DNA of 64,000 nt from Arthrobacter_E sp044748305 (GTDB taxonomy: Bacteria; Actinomycetota; Actinomycetes; Actinomycetales; Micrococcaceae): the NCBI RefSeq assembly GCF_044748305.1, contig NZ_JBIVFT010000011.1, positions 31,580 to 95,579 on the forward strand, written 5' to 3'. Every line of letters begins with the position of its first letter. The stretch's first letter is position 1. A program made the position numbers and the translations under genes. Under the pieces are notes generated by a model. The model saw only the letters and a program-made list of their open reading frames with translations, did no database searches and was not told the DNA's origin. Positions 18,196 through 25,402 of the stretch are shown here, in pieces.

Positions 18196-18828
18196 ATGAC
18201 CAACGAGACGAACAAGTCCGTCGAGCGCCGCCGGGTGCTCCGCGGCGCGGCATGGGCCACCCCTGTCGTCGCAGCAGCAGTCGCCGCACCAGCGGCGGTC
18301 GCTTCCGGCACGCCCACCTGTCCGACCTGCCTCAAGGCAGGCACCCTGCTCGGCGGAGTCACCACCAGCCAGGCCATCGTGGCCGGCAACACCGGCGCGC
18401 TGGCCTTCGCCGGCGTCTTCGGACTCGATTCCTCCAACTGTGATCTCTCACTGTTCCAGCCGCTCTACACCTCGGTGGTCACCTCCGCGACCCTGACGAT
18501 GAGCGACGGCAGCACCCACACCGGCACCGGCCTCGGCACCGCCACCGGCACCTTCGGCCAGATCGGCGCCCTGCCCGGCACCTGGCTCTTCAGCGGGATC
18601 CACTTCCCGTCCGGCGCGTACATTCTCAACAGCAACCCGGTTCGCCCGACGAGTATCACCGCCACGGTGAACGTGATCCTGATTGGCCTGCCATCCCTGA
18701 TCCAGATCACCTGCCCGGTCACGCTGACCTGGAACCTGAACCTCTTCGCAGTGGGAGCAGTCACGGCACCGATCCTCGGCGGCGCGGGAACGCTCAACTA
18801 CACGGGCACCGCAACGCCCGTACCCTGA
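18196..18828 (+). CDS. Secreted protein with twin-arginine-type leader (second of the pair)
   Basis: A 210-residue protein of unknown function, starting at the ATG after CCAGGAG. Its leader RRRVLRGAAWATPVVAAAVA plus APAAVAS nearly copies the one at 12337-12978, while the mature regions are dissimilar. The mature part has CPTCLKAG just after the predicted cleavage site and two more cysteines (SSNCD, ITCPV), so disulphides are possible after export. The remainder is Thr/Gly/Ser-rich and probably beta-structured. A strong terminator hairpin follows at once. The MauE/thioredoxin-like gene downstream could serve disulphide formation in this protein; that is inference. Confidence 0.68.
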   Translation: MTNETNKSVERRRVLRGAAWATPVVAAAVAAPAAVASGTPTCPTCLKAGTLLGGVTTSQAIVAGNTGALAFAGVFGLDSSNCDLSLFQPLYTSVVTSATLTMSDGSTHTGTGLGTATGTFGQIGALPGTWLFSGIHFPSGAYILNSNPVRPTSITATVNVILIGLPSLIQITCPVTLTWNLNLFAVGAVTAPILGGAGTLNYTGTATPVP

Positions 18829-18837
18829 TCGACAGTG

Positions 18838-18880
18838 CGGAACAACGGGCCCCTCGCCTCCCGAGGGGCCCGTTGTTCCG
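18838..18880 (+). terminator. Intrinsic terminator-like hairpin
   Basis: A perfect 19-bp inverted repeat (18838-18856 against 18862-18880) with a five-base loop lies ten bases after the secreted-protein stop codon. The tail is only weakly T-rich. It should end the 18196-18828 transcript and separate it from the MauE-like gene. Confidence 0.75.
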
Positions 18881-18984
18881 TATCCGGGTCCTGTTGTTTC
18901 CCGTACCGCGCTCGGCCCTCGCACGCTGTACTGTGAATGGGCGGGCCATTCAGTCGGCCTGCTCAGCATCATCTGGGGGAACAC

Positions 18985-20046
18985 ATGACACCTGACGCCT
19001 TGATCCTCGCACCGTTGACCCTGTGCGCGGTCCTCCTCCTCAGCGGGGTGGCCAAGCTGCAAGACAGGGAGGCGACGCTCAGCGTCGTGCATGCGCTCCG
19101 TCTGCCTCGTGTTCTGCAGCACCCGGCCGTCGGCTGGGCTCTTCCCCTGGGCGAGCTGGCTCTGGCGGTGCTTCTCTGGTCCCCGTGGACGCAGCTCACC
19201 CTCGTGGTGGCGGTTCTCACCGCGCTTCTCTTCCTCGGTTACTGGGTGGTGATCGCCCGGGCCCTGAGCTTCGATCCCCGGCCCGACTGCGGTTGCTTCG
19301 GGAAGATCGGGGATCACCGGGTCTCCGGCAAGACCCTGGTCCGGAACTCCCTGCTGGTGCTCGCAGCGGCACTGACGCTTCTGTGGTCTGGACTCGGCCG
19401 GACCCTCCCTCTGGCGCTCACTGCCCCGGCCACGCTGTGGTGGCTCCTGGGAACCGCGCTGACGGTCGCCGTGGCCCTGCTGATCGTCGGCCGCTCACCG
19501 GCGTCCGTTGCTTCCTCGCAGACCGTTGCTTCCTCGCAGACCGCTGCTTCCTCGCAGACCGCTGCACCGTCGCCTGCCGCCGCCACGTCGGACAGCGCGG
19601 AGCCGGCAGACGACGACGCCGACTACCTCCGCTCCCCCATCCCCGCCGTCGTCGTGCAGTCCGAGGACGGAACTCTTCAGACCCTCCGGGAACTCGCGAG
19701 GGAACGCCCCCAACTGATTCTGAGCTTCAACTGCTATTGCAGGCCGAGTCACGAAGTCGCAGCCCAGGCGGCAGCCTGGCAAGCCCTCGTCCCGCAGCTC
19801 GACGTCCGCATCATGACGCCCATCAAGCCCACACAGCTGCAGAAGGTCATCCCCGTGGACGAGCCGCTCTACGACCATGGTGCCCTGGCGTGGGACGCCC
19901 TGGGCTTCGAACGGTCCCCCGCGGCCGTCCTGCTGGGCGCCGACGGCCATCTGGCCGGCGGCCCGGTGTACGAGGTGCCGGAGATCCAGGACTTCGTCGA
20001 GGAGATCGCAGAGGTCCTCAGCGAGGCTGCCGAGCCGGCCTCCTGA
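18985..20046 (+). CDS. MauE-like membrane protein with C-terminal thioredoxin-like domain
   Basis: A 353-residue protein starting at the ATG at 18985 behind a GGGGGAA site. Residues 1-165 form four to five helices with PRPDCGCFGKIG, the CGCFG motif of the methylamine-utilisation MauE family, which supports electron supply or disulphide formation in exported proteins. A low-complexity linker with three ASSQT repeats follows. The last 130 residues resemble a thioredoxin/peroxiredoxin fold (ERPQLILSFNCYC, then SPAAVLLGADGHL), but the active site reads CYC rather than CxxC. No methylamine dehydrogenase genes are nearby. It may serve the cysteine-containing secreted protein encoded upstream. Confidence 0.7.
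   Translation: MTPDALILAPLTLCAVLLLSGVAKLQDREATLSVVHALRLPRVLQHPAVGWALPLGELALAVLLWSPWTQLTLVVAVLTALLFLGYWVVIARALSFDPRPDCGCFGKIGDHRVSGKTLVRNSLLVLAAALTLLWSGLGRTLPLALTAPATLWWLLGTALTVAVALLIVGRSPASVASSQTVASSQTAASSQTAAPSPAAATSDSAEPADDDADYLRSPIPAVVVQSEDGTLQTLRELARERPQLILSFNCYCRPSHEVAAQAAAWQALVPQLDVRIMTPIKPTQLQKVIPVDEPLYDHGALAWDALGFERSPAAVLLGADGHLAGGPVYEVPEIQDFVEEIAEVLSEAAEPAS
19507..19560 (+). repeat. Three 18-bp tandem repeats inside the MauE-like gene
   Basis: Three consecutive near-identical 18-base units (GTTGCTTCCTCGCAGACC and variants) encode the VASSQT/AASSQT linker between the membrane and thioredoxin-like domains. The unit is a multiple of three, so copy-number changes would alter linker length without shifting the frame. 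Confidence 0.85.
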
Positions 20047-20096
20047 CACCGGCGTCGGGACCGGGTCTCGTCACAGACCGGCCGGCACCGTTCCGC

Positions 20097-20918
20097 TCAG
20101 GAGACGCGCGCCGTCTCCATCGCAGCACGCAGCTGCGCCACTGCCGTCGCGCTCCCGGCCAAGTGCCAGCGCAGTCCGTTGATGGTGAATACTTCTGCGA
20201 CTCCCCCGGCCGCCAGCACGAGCGCAGCACCCGGGTACCAGTCCCAATCAGGGCAGGAATGCTGGAACCAGCAGTCCAGCTCCCCTTCAGCGACACGAGC
20301 CAGATCGCAGGAACCCGATCCCAGCATCCGCAATGAGGCCGCGCCCACCGCCGCAGCATGCCAAGGCATCGCGCAGAGTGGTTCCTGGAGCCACGTGGGA
20401 TGGATGTACGTTGCCGCACTCGACTCCGCGAGCGGCTTGTCCTGCACTCTCGCCAGCGGAGAGCCGTTCAGCCGGCTCGGCACCTCGGCACCGCCCACCC
20501 AGCTCTTGCCCTCTTCGGGCTGATGGACCGCACCCAGGAGCGGACGACGTCCACTCTCGGAGTCCTGCACGAGCGCGATCGCGGAGCACCAGTAGCTGGA
20601 ACCACGCAGGAAGTTGTAGGTTCCGTCCACCGGGTCGATGATCCAGCTGCGTCCGCTCGACGACGGACGGGCCGAGCCTTCCTCGCCGAGGATGCCGTCC
20701 TGGGGACGGCAGCGTGCGAGTTGTTCCACGATGTACCGCTCGGCAGCCCTGTCGGCTTGGGTCACGACGTCGGCGACGCCGGTCTTGCGTTCGGCGTTCA
20801 GACCGCCCTGCCGGATGTTCCGGGCGAGATTCCCGGCCTCCTGCACCAGAGCCTCGGCGAGGGCTGCGTCGTCGAGAGCGGGGTCCAGATCATGGGGCTG
20901 CTGCGGGGCGGTACTCAT
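20097..20918 (-). CDS. Inositol monophosphatase / histidinol-phosphatase family enzyme
   Basis: A 273-residue member of the Mg2+-dependent inositol-phosphatase family. The metal-binding motifs are LGEEGSARPS, IDPVDGTYNFLRG (the DPxDGT motif) and CPDWDWYPGAALVLAAGG (the C-terminal WD region). The ATG at 20918 starts the conserved part. Family members dephosphorylate inositol phosphates, histidinol phosphate (HisN) or 3'-phosphoadenosine compounds; actinobacterial HisN proteins are similar in size. The neighbourhood gives no pathway hint, so the substrate is left open. It is divergent from the small membrane protein gene, with starts about 30 bp apart. Confidence 0.85.
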   Translation of the reverse strand: MSTAPQQPHDLDPALDDAALAEALVQEAGNLARNIRQGGLNAERKTGVADVVTQADRAAERYIVEQLARCRPQDGILGEEGSARPSSSGRSWIIDPVDGTYNFLRGSSYWCSAIALVQDSESGRRPLLGAVHQPEEGKSWVGGAEVPSRLNGSPLARVQDKPLAESSAATYIHPTWLQEPLCAMPWHAAAVGAASLRMLGSGSCDLARVAEGELDCWFQHSCPDWDWYPGAALVLAAGGVAEVFTINGLRWHLAGSATAVAQLRAAMETARVS

Positions 20919-20948
20919 GGCTCCAGCGTATCCGCGATAATGGAAACC

Positions 20949-21572
20949 ATGTCCAAGACGCCCGCCCAGCGGATCAAGAAGCACGGCTCCCGGGCAGTGG
21001 TGCCCGGCGGTACGCCTACGCCAGCCGACAACCGGGCCGCAATCGCTCCGCAGGAGCGCCCGCAGTCCAACGGGAAGATGATCGTGATCGCGGCCGTCGG
21101 CGCCAGCCTCTTCATGTTCTGGTATCTCCACCTGCTCGCCCTGAACCAGATGACCGAGCTGGCCGCCGGCCATGCCATGCCGGACTCGATGGTCCTCGGA
21201 TTCGACCCGGGCGCCGTGGAGCAGCTGAGAGCGGCGATGGATACGGCTGCACGCGGCCAGCTCAACTGGATCCACAAGACGGCAGGCTTCATCTTCCCCT
21301 TGCTTTTCGGACTCGCCTGGGTGCTTCTGATCGGTCTGAACACCGCACGCTCCTGGATCCGCTGGGGGCTCTGGGCCCTGCCGCTCCTCTTCGTCGTGGT
21401 CCGCTTGAGCGGCAACGTCGCGATCGACGGCTTGTTCGGTACGGCTGCGCCCGACGCCGGTGCGGTCGCATGGGCGTCATTCCTCGTGGTCGCAGGCTGG
21501 GTCCTTTTCGTGTTGTGTCTGCTGGCCGCGGTCTACGTCCTCTGGCCCAGGAAGCGCCGCGCCACGGACTGA
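20949..21572 (+). CDS. Membrane protein of unknown function
   Basis: A 207-residue protein with a basic N-terminus (KTPAQRIKKHGSR) and four hydrophobic segments: IVIAAVGASLFMFWYLHLLA, FIFPLLFGLAWVLLIGL, RWGLWALPLLFVVV and SFLVVAGWVLFVLCLLAAV. No family is recognised. An ATG at 20940 in the same frame is an alternative start; neither has a strong ribosome binding site. The gene is divergent from the inositol-phosphatase gene and ends about 45 bp before a tRNA gene. Confidence 0.65.
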   Translation: MSKTPAQRIKKHGSRAVVPGGTPTPADNRAAIAPQERPQSNGKMIVIAAVGASLFMFWYLHLLALNQMTELAAGHAMPDSMVLGFDPGAVEQLRAAMDTAARGQLNWIHKTAGFIFPLLFGLAWVLLIGLNTARSWIRWGLWALPLLFVVVRLSGNVAIDGLFGTAAPDAGAVAWASFLVVAGWVLFVLCLLAAVYVLWPRKRRATD

Positions 21573-21616
21573 GGCCCTCCATTTGAGCTTGTATGCTTAA
21601 TGGCGTTGTCTATCCG

Positions 21617-21689
21617 GCCCTCGTAGCTCAGGGGATAGAGCACGGCTCTCCTAAAGCCGGTGTCGTTGGTTCGAATCCAATCGAGGGCA
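21617..21689 (+). tRNA. tRNA-Arg (anticodon CCT)
   Basis: A 73-base cloverleaf: acceptor arm GCCCTCG pairs with CGAGGGC, D arm GCTC/GAGC, anticodon arm CGGCT/AGCCG around loop CTCCTAA with anticodon CCT (21650-21652), five-base variable loop, T arm GTTGG/CCAAT with loop TTCGAAT, and discriminator A. No CCA is encoded. It reads AGG codons. tRNA genes are common integration sites, but no integrase or att repeat is seen next to it. Confidence 0.95.
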
Positions 21690-21788
21690 CATCACCGATG
21701 ACGGACGTCATCGCCCGCGGCTCCCGCTCCTGCCGGAACGGGAGCCGTTCCCGTCTCGCGGTCACGAAGCTTGATACCGTCTTGGTTC

Positions 21789-22196
21789 ATGGCATCCCCT
21801 CACCTTCTCCACGTTTCAGCCGTCTGCGTCTACAACGAGGACGGTGAATTGCTGACCGTCCGAAAGCGTGGAACGGAGAAGTTCATGCACCCCGGAGGCA
21901 AACCGGAACCCGGAGAGAGCGCCGCCGAGGCCGCCCGCCGGGAGCTCTTCGAAGAGGTCGGCATCAACATCGAACCGGAGCGGCTCACCGAATTGGGCGT
22001 CTGGGACGCGGTCGCCGCGAATGAGGAGGACACCGTCATCCGCGCGACCGTCTTCACGGCGGACGGCGTCTGGGATGCCACGCCGGCGGCTGAGATAGCC
22101 GATGTCCGCTGGATGAGCCTGGACGCGCCGTGGCCGTCCGATCTTGCTCCGCTGCTCACCGAGCACGTTCTCCCCGCATTGCTCGCTCAGCGCTAG
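21789..22196 (+). CDS. Nudix hydrolase
   Basis: A 135-residue Nudix hydrolase. The Nudix box is complete (G-x5-E-x7-REL-x-EE-x-GI), spanning GKPEPGESAAEAARRELFEE and the following VGI at about residues 37-59. It cleaves nucleoside diphosphates linked to another moiety; residues beyond the box do not fix the substrate. The ATG at 21789 is chosen as the start of the conserved strand SPHLLHVSAVCVYN; the upstream ribosome binding site is weak. It follows the tRNA gene by about 100 bp and appears to be monocistronic. Confidence 0.88.
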   Translation: MASPHLLHVSAVCVYNEDGELLTVRKRGTEKFMHPGGKPEPGESAAEAARRELFEEVGINIEPERLTELGVWDAVAANEEDTVIRATVFTADGVWDATPAAEIADVRWMSLDAPWPSDLAPLLTEHVLPALLAQR

Positions 22197-22370
22197 TCGA
22201 CTCTCACATATGACAGCCTGGCGGGCAGATATAGCTGTCCGCCAGCTTTGTGGCGTCTAAATTCTGAATGGTTATTGACTGAGTGTTACCTGAGTATCGA
22301 CGATTGTGATGTCAGTTCCACAACTTGGTGAGGTTCTCCTCACCATTCACTCACTCCTAAGGAATCTGTC

Positions 22371-23924
22371 ATGACCAACTCACATCACTCGCGCGCAGCG
22401 CACTGGGCCAGGGGACGGAAGGTCGGCGCTCTCACCGCCGTCGTCGCACTTTCCACCGCGGCCGCCGGGCTCACCCCTGCGGCCGCCGACCCGTCGGCCT
22501 CGGCCGGTGCCTCATCAGCACCGCTTTCGGTATCCGTCACCGGGAAACCCGCCGTCGTCGTCGGAGGCAGCTCGGCCTCCTATCCTTCGAACCCCGGGCC
22601 CAACTATGGCCGGATCCCCAATGACGTTCAGCTGGGCTCCAGCAGTGTCAACATCGGAGGGACCGCCGTTGCACTCTCCCAGCTGGTCAAGCTCGACTCG
22701 AACGGGCTCCTGACCAGCATCAGCCAGGCCACGTCTCCTCTGGACTCCCGAGGGGCTTCCGGCGTTCTGGGGCAGAACGGCGCTTTCCCCGCCACCGGGG
22801 ATCCGTCGCAGGCACTCCACATCGATCTGCTCAAGGCGGGTGGGGCTGCTTCGCTGCCCGCAGGCCTGGTGGACACGGCGACGCTCGACCTCGGCGCCTT
22901 CGCCTCCGAGACGAGCTTCGTCAACGGCACGCTCCAGGATCCCGACGGAGTGGGCGGTCCCGGCCGTTACCGCGTCGGCCAGGCGGATCTGACCGTGGCA
23001 TCGTCTTCGGTGAAGAACGCTGCATCCGCGCTGTACAACAGTCTGGGAGCGGTGGACCGCAAGATCGAGCAGATCGTCAACCAGAACGTGAAGCTCTCCT
23101 CACTCAACGGGCTCCTCGGTGTCGCCTTGCCGGTCCCCACGCTGACGGTTCAGAGCAACACCCGGGACAAGGTCTTCGCCAAGCTCCTGGCTCAGCCGCT
23201 GACCTCACACAACAAGCTCGTCACCATCGACCTGTCCACCGGCAAGGTCACCATCCATCTCGACCAGCTGACAGCCGGCGGCCTGAACGCGCAGAAGCCC
23301 AATACCGAGCTCATCAGCTCCAAGGACTACCCACTGATCGCCCAGACCGTGCATGATCTGATGCACGACGCCACCAATATCGCGGTGGGCGCCATCGAGA
23401 ACTCCTTGGACGCCGTCAAGCTCAAGCTCAACTGGGTAGGCCCGATCCTGCTGAGCCCGAGCGGGCTCAACATCAACTGGACCTTCACACTCAAGCAGGC
23501 CGCCACCGGCACCATGCCCGCCCCGGTGAACAACAGCACGGGGCTTCTCGGCAGCCTGGTCGGCTCCGTGGTGACCACGCTGGCGAAGTCGTCGAACCTC
23601 CTCGGGACGGCGATCCGGCCCGTGTATCAATTGGTCATCGCGAATGCCGGGGACGGGGTGTTCGATCTTCTGATCAACCAGCTCAAGTTCGGCTTCACCT
23701 CCTCCGTGGTGAACATGCTGCAGCCGGTCTTCACCGCAGCCACCCAGGTGATCTCGGTGAAGGTCAACAGCCAGAGCCTCGGCACCTGCACGCCGGCGGG
23801 TGGCACCCCGGTGCCGTCCTCACACTCGCTCTCGGCGCTGAGCCTGTCCTTCCTGAAATCCCTGGACGGCGCACGTCTGGACCTCGGGACCTCCTCGGCG
23901 AAGGCGACCCCCGCGGGCTGCTGA
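22371..23924 (+). CDS. Secreted protein, choice-of-anchor G-like
   Basis: A 517-residue exported protein. The N-terminus has Arg/Lys residues, then GALTAVVALSTAAAGLTPAA and an AAA/AAD cleavage region, a Sec-type signal peptide. The mature sequence contains repeated Ala/Val/Leu/Ser strands (LVDTATLDLGAFASETSFVN, GRYRVGQADLTVASSSVKN) resembling actinobacterial choice-of-anchor G surface proteins. The usual C-terminal anchor (LPxTG or transmembrane tail) is absent: it ends SSAKATPAGC. It may therefore be released or held non-covalently. A small 7-bp hairpin lies in the leader at 22327-22344, followed by a TAAGGAAT ribosome binding site. The family name is tentative. Confidence 0.55.
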   Translation: MTNSHHSRAAHWARGRKVGALTAVVALSTAAAGLTPAAADPSASAGASSAPLSVSVTGKPAVVVGGSSASYPSNPGPNYGRIPNDVQLGSSSVNIGGTAVALSQLVKLDSNGLLTSISQATSPLDSRGASGVLGQNGAFPATGDPSQALHIDLLKAGGAASLPAGLVDTATLDLGAFASETSFVNGTLQDPDGVGGPGRYRVGQADLTVASSSVKNAASALYNSLGAVDRKIEQIVNQNVKLSSLNGLLGVALPVPTLTVQSNTRDKVFAKLLAQPLTSHNKLVTIDLSTGKVTIHLDQLTAGGLNAQKPNTELISSKDYPLIAQTVHDLMHDATNIAVGAIENSLDAVKLKLNWVGPILLSPSGLNINWTFTLKQAATGTMPAPVNNSTGLLGSLVGSVVTTLAKSSNLLGTAIRPVYQLVIANAGDGVFDLLINQLKFGFTSSVVNMLQPVFTAATQVISVKVNSQSLGTCTPAGGTPVPSSHSLSALSLSFLKSLDGARLDLGTSSAKATPAGC

Positions 23925-23942
23925 CCCGTACTGACAACGGTT

Positions 23943-23972
23943 GAGGGTGTGCCGCTTCCGCGGCGCACCCTC
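23943..23972 (+). terminator. Intrinsic terminator-like hairpin
   Basis: A 13-bp stem (23943-23955 against 23960-23972, one G-T pair) closes on a TTCC loop, 18 bases after the stop of the secreted-protein gene and before the ribosome binding site of the next gene. Confidence 0.65.
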
Positions 23973-24016
23973 GCCATGTCCCGATGTTTTCCACCAGGCC
24001 TCACCGAGGAGAGACA

Positions 24017-25396
24017 GTGACCCGACGGAGCAGGACCCTCATCACCATCGCGATCGCCGCAGTGCTCTTCCTCGGCGGCTGGGCGGTGGGCGGGCTGGCC
24101 TCGCCCGGGACGTCCGCCGGGACGCCGCAAGCGGCGTCACCCTCCAGCTCAGGCCTGACAAGCAACGGGGACGCCGGCGCGGACTGCGGGGAGGGTGAGA
24201 AGGGTCTGACGCATGCTTTCCCGTCCGGGAGTTCCTGGCGCATGTGCTGGCACATCGATCCCCAGCAGGGCCTCACGCTCAGCCGTGTCGCGTACACCGC
24301 GCCCGGCAAGGCCGAAGTGAAGGTCATCGAGGAGATGTCCCTTTCGCAGCTTGAGGTGCCCTACGACAGCGGGGCACGGGTGACCAAGGACATCACCGAG
24401 CATGGCTTCGGCGGCCGCAGCATGAAGACCCTTGGTCCGGCCGAATGCGCCGGCCGGCGCCTCAGCGCGACGATCCCGGACTTCGGCAACGGTGCCGTCG
24501 GCGGCTCGGAGACCCGCGAAGTGCTGTGCTCGCAGGAGGTCGACGCCGGGCTGGCGCGCCGGAGCGATTACTACCAGGAGGCTCCGGTCGCCCAACGTGG
24601 CAGGGCTTTCGAGCTGAGCACCCTGTCGGTGGTGGGCTGGTATGAATATCTCTCGCTGTACAGCTTCGGCGAGGACGGGAGCATCAGTCCCCGTCTCGGC
24701 GCGACCGGTGATCTGTCCCCCGAAGACTACACACGCGATCCCAAACTCGGCTCACCCGTTGGTCCCGGCAACGGCGAGGGTGCCACGAGCCACAGCCACA
24801 ACGCGGTCTGGCGGATCCACTGGGGCCTGAGCGGACCTCAGACGGTGCGGGAGTACAACGCGGACTTCACCGGCAAGCGAGGGGCCGCTTCGGCGATCGT
24901 CGAAGGATCCTTCACGCCACTCGGCACGGAGACTGAGCGCCTCCGGCAGGACCGGCGGTGGTGGCAGGTCCTGGGCGCACAGGCGAATCCCGACGGGCAT
25001 CAGATGTCCTATCGCATCCAGCTGGATCAGAGCGACGGCTACACCCCGCACAGCCATGGAGACCATGCCGGCCAGGGCGGGCCTGGGGAGGGCGATGCGG
25101 GCTTCGGCTACGACGTGGCATTCACGCAGTACAAGGACTGTGAACGCTTCGCCACCCAGAATCTTTCGACGGGTTGCCCGAGCTCAGGGGTTCCGCAGTT
25201 CGTCAATTCCGAAAAGCTCAGCGATGTCGTCTCCTGGGTGGTCGTCTCCTACCATCACGTGCCCCGCGACGAGGATCAGAGCCCCATGGACATGCACTGG
25301 CAGGGGTTCTCCCTGCAACCACGCGATCTGTTCAGCCAGAACCCTTTGGCCCCCTCCGATCGCGCCACCCTCAACGGCCGCCCTGCCACCAGGTAG
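24017..25396 (+). CDS. Secreted copper amine oxidase-like protein, short form
   Basis: A 459-residue protein from the GTG at 24017, which has a GAGGAGAG site five bases upstream. It starts with a signal anchor (LITIAIAAVLFLGGWAVGGL), so it is exported. The rest matches the catalytic domain of copper amine oxidases (normally about 640 residues or more) without the N-terminal N2/N3 domains. The catalytic-base block is TKDITEHGFGG (D125). The cofactor-tyrosine block VVGWYEY has Y209 but Trp instead of the conserved Asn. Copper ligands are SHSHNAVWRIHW (H259, H261) and YHHVPRDEDQSPMD (H414). Activity on amines is possible but unproven. Confidence 0.72.
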   Translation: MTRRSRTLITIAIAAVLFLGGWAVGGLASPGTSAGTPQAASPSSSGLTSNGDAGADCGEGEKGLTHAFPSGSSWRMCWHIDPQQGLTLSRVAYTAPGKAEVKVIEEMSLSQLEVPYDSGARVTKDITEHGFGGRSMKTLGPAECAGRRLSATIPDFGNGAVGGSETREVLCSQEVDAGLARRSDYYQEAPVAQRGRAFELSTLSVVGWYEYLSLYSFGEDGSISPRLGATGDLSPEDYTRDPKLGSPVGPGNGEGATSHSHNAVWRIHWGLSGPQTVREYNADFTGKRGAASAIVEGSFTPLGTETERLRQDRRWWQVLGAQANPDGHQMSYRIQLDQSDGYTPHSHGDHAGQGGPGEGDAGFGYDVAFTQYKDCERFATQNLSTGCPSSGVPQFVNSEKLSDVVSWVVVSYHHVPRDEDQSPMDMHWQGFSLQPRDLFSQNPLAPSDRATLNGRPATR

Positions 25397-25402
25397 ACCC
25401 GG

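Noticed and set aside
19507..19560. Possible CRISPR-like repeat
   Set aside because: The units are contiguous with no spacers, encode a protein linker, and no cas genes are present.
18985..20046. Reading the MauE-like protein as part of a methylamine utilisation cluster
   Set aside because: No mauA/mauB dehydrogenase, amicyanin or mau maturation genes are present; MauE-like domains also serve general thiol redox functions.
21590..21790. Possible integration site at tRNA-Arg
   Set aside because: No integrase gene, no duplicated 3' tRNA segment and no compositional break were found next to it.
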